Origin: an uncultured Mollicutes bacterium
Lineage (GTDB): Bacteria; Bacillota_I; Bacilli_A; RFN20; CAG-826
Direction of reading: 5' to 3'
Assembly (NCBI GenBank): GCA_900542595.1
Contig: UQOB01000013.1
Span: 1-23,859 of the forward strand
DNA length: 23,859 bases
Both the position numbers and the translations under genes were made by a program. This document shows positions 23,062 through 23,859 of this stretch, piece after piece. The first letter of the stretch is position 1, and each line of letters starts with the position of its first letter. Below the pieces are notes generated by a model. That model ran no database searches. It was not told where the DNA came from and saw only the letters and a list, made by a program, of their open reading frames with translations.

Positions 23062-23859
23062 ATGTTAACCGCTGAACACTTACACAAAACCTACCCCGAT
23101 ACAGGACGTACTGCTCTTCGTGACGTGTCTTTCACCTTACCTAATACGGGTCTCGTTCTTTTAAAAGGGGAAAGTGGAAGTGGGAAGAGCACTCTTTTAA
23201 GTGCTATCTCAACCTTAGAAGAAGTAGATAAAGGAAGCATCACCTTTAACGATAAAGTCATCACCTCTTTTTCAAAGAAAGAGAAACAAGAATATTTAAA
23301 AAACGATATTGCTATATGTTTCCAAGATAAGAACCTCGTCCCTTATTTAACGGTTGAAGAGAATATCTTACCTTATGCCTCCAATAAAGATTACTTAAAG
23401 ACCATCACTTATTTAGGTCTTACCTCTCTTTTAAAAAGTAAAGTCATGACTTTGTCCGGCGGTGAACAAGAACGGGTCAGTATCTTAAGAGCTACCCTTA
23501 AAAAGAGTAAAGTCCTTCTTCTTGATGAACCTGCTAATTCGCTTGATGAAGATAATGTTGATAAAGTCTTTACCTTATTAAAAAATATATCGAAAGATAA
23601 GCTTGTCATCATAAGCAGCCATATCCCTCTTCCTAAAAGTGTTACCCCAGACGTAACACTCAATATGGAAAAAGGGGAACTCTTATCTTACGAAGTAAAT
23701 AATAAAGACGTCTTTAAAACAGAAACTAAAGAAGAAGAGCAAGACTTCTTTCCTCCAAAAAAAGTTCTTATCACTTCTTTCTTTAAAGAAGTCTTCCGGA
23801 GTCTCTTTCATTTTAAGACGAGACTCATAACAAGCATCGTTATTTTGTTTTTAAGCTTA
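23062..23859 (+). CDS. Second MacB/FtsX-type ABC transporter, 5' part
   Basis: ATG at 23062, 5 nt after the stop of the cassette 2 protein; 266 codons are seen before the window edge. Only the first eight codons differ from the 19290 gene (MLTAEHLH against MIKAIHLF); from codon 9 the DNA is identical. It therefore has the same intact ATPase motifs (Walker A 36-43, LSGGE 131-135, Glu156, His187) and the first membrane helix starts just before the edge. The extracellular domain, the part expected to touch the partner protein, lies outside the window, so whether it diverges like the partner cannot be seen. Confidence 0.9.
   Translation, partial: MLTAEHLHKTYPDTGRTALRDVSFTLPNTGLVLLKGESGSGKSTLLSAISTLEEVDKGSITFNDKVITSFSKKEKQEYLKNDIAICFQDKNLVPYLTVEENILPYASNKDYLKTITYLGLTSLLKSKVMTLSGGEQERVSILRATLKKSKVLLLDEPANSLDEDNVDKVFTLLKNISKDKLVIISSHIPLPKSVTPDVTLNMEKGELLSYEVNNKDVFKTETKEEEQDFFPPKKVLITSFFKEVFRSLFHFKTRLITSIVILFLSL
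23086..23859 (+). repeat. Identical direct repeat, copy 2 (ATPase domain)
   Basis: Partner of 19314-20087; see that entry. It is cut by the window edge. Confidence 0.9.

Noticed and set aside
1..23859. CRISPR array, tRNA or rRNA genes, insertion sequences, prophage genes
   Set aside because: I looked for regular short repeats, tRNA-like cloverleaf elements and transposase or integrase proteins on both strands and saw none.

Overview
The window looks like a chromosomal segment of a low-GC, Gram-positive-lineage bacterium using the standard code, in which TGA is a stop. Lipobox signal peptides followed by long Ser/Thr linkers, AT-rich intergenic DNA and the style of the housekeeping genes suggest an uncultured, probably gut-associated member of the Bacilli (Erysipelotrichales/RF39-like). 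That placement is inference.

Layout. 1-300: 3' end of a secreted or lipoprotein gene and its terminator. 323-547: stump of a MarR-type regulator. 758-5173 (minus): two-gene lipoprotein operon whose first gene carries a frameshift just after its lipobox. 5360-6034: esterase-like alpha/beta hydrolase. 6113-8137 (minus): PD-(D/E)XK nuclease fused to a Schlafen-group/DUF2075 helicase. 8305-8539 (minus): decayed lipoprotein. 8721-9953: CCA-adding enzyme. 10010-13102: 1030-residue SF1 helicase with a WYL-like N-terminus and a DUF2726-like C-terminal nuclease. 13280-14083: 7-TM protein of unknown function. 14247-14420: small ORF. 14509-15555: surface protein with a C-terminal membrane anchor. 15678-15944: another decayed lipoprotein. 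15999-16415: CBS-pair protein. 16456-17289 (minus): Mrp/NBP35 Fe-S ATPase, divergent from 17405-18301, a heavy-metal/manganese exporter of the ArsP_2 type.

The most interesting part is 18397-23859. A two-gene cassette occurs twice in tandem. Each copy has a small exported-type protein (298 and 285 aa, divergent paralogues of a family I do not recognise) followed directly by a MacB/FtsX-type ABC transporter gene with fused ATPase and permease. The proteins upstream have diverged strongly, but the two transporter genes are base-for-base identical from codon 9 to the window edge (at least 774 bp). This suggests a variable exported partner paired with a homogenised motor.

A second theme is transcription starting at the start codon. 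Several genes have a TATAAT-like hexamer exactly 6 nt before ATG/GTG and no Shine-Dalgarno, whereas other genes (both large lipoproteins, the surface protein and the Mrp ATPase) have ordinary Shine-Dalgarno sites. A third theme is lipoprotein gene turnover: one frameshifted gene and two decayed remnants in about 16 kb, alongside two nuclease-helicase fusions that may be defence or genome-maintenance genes.
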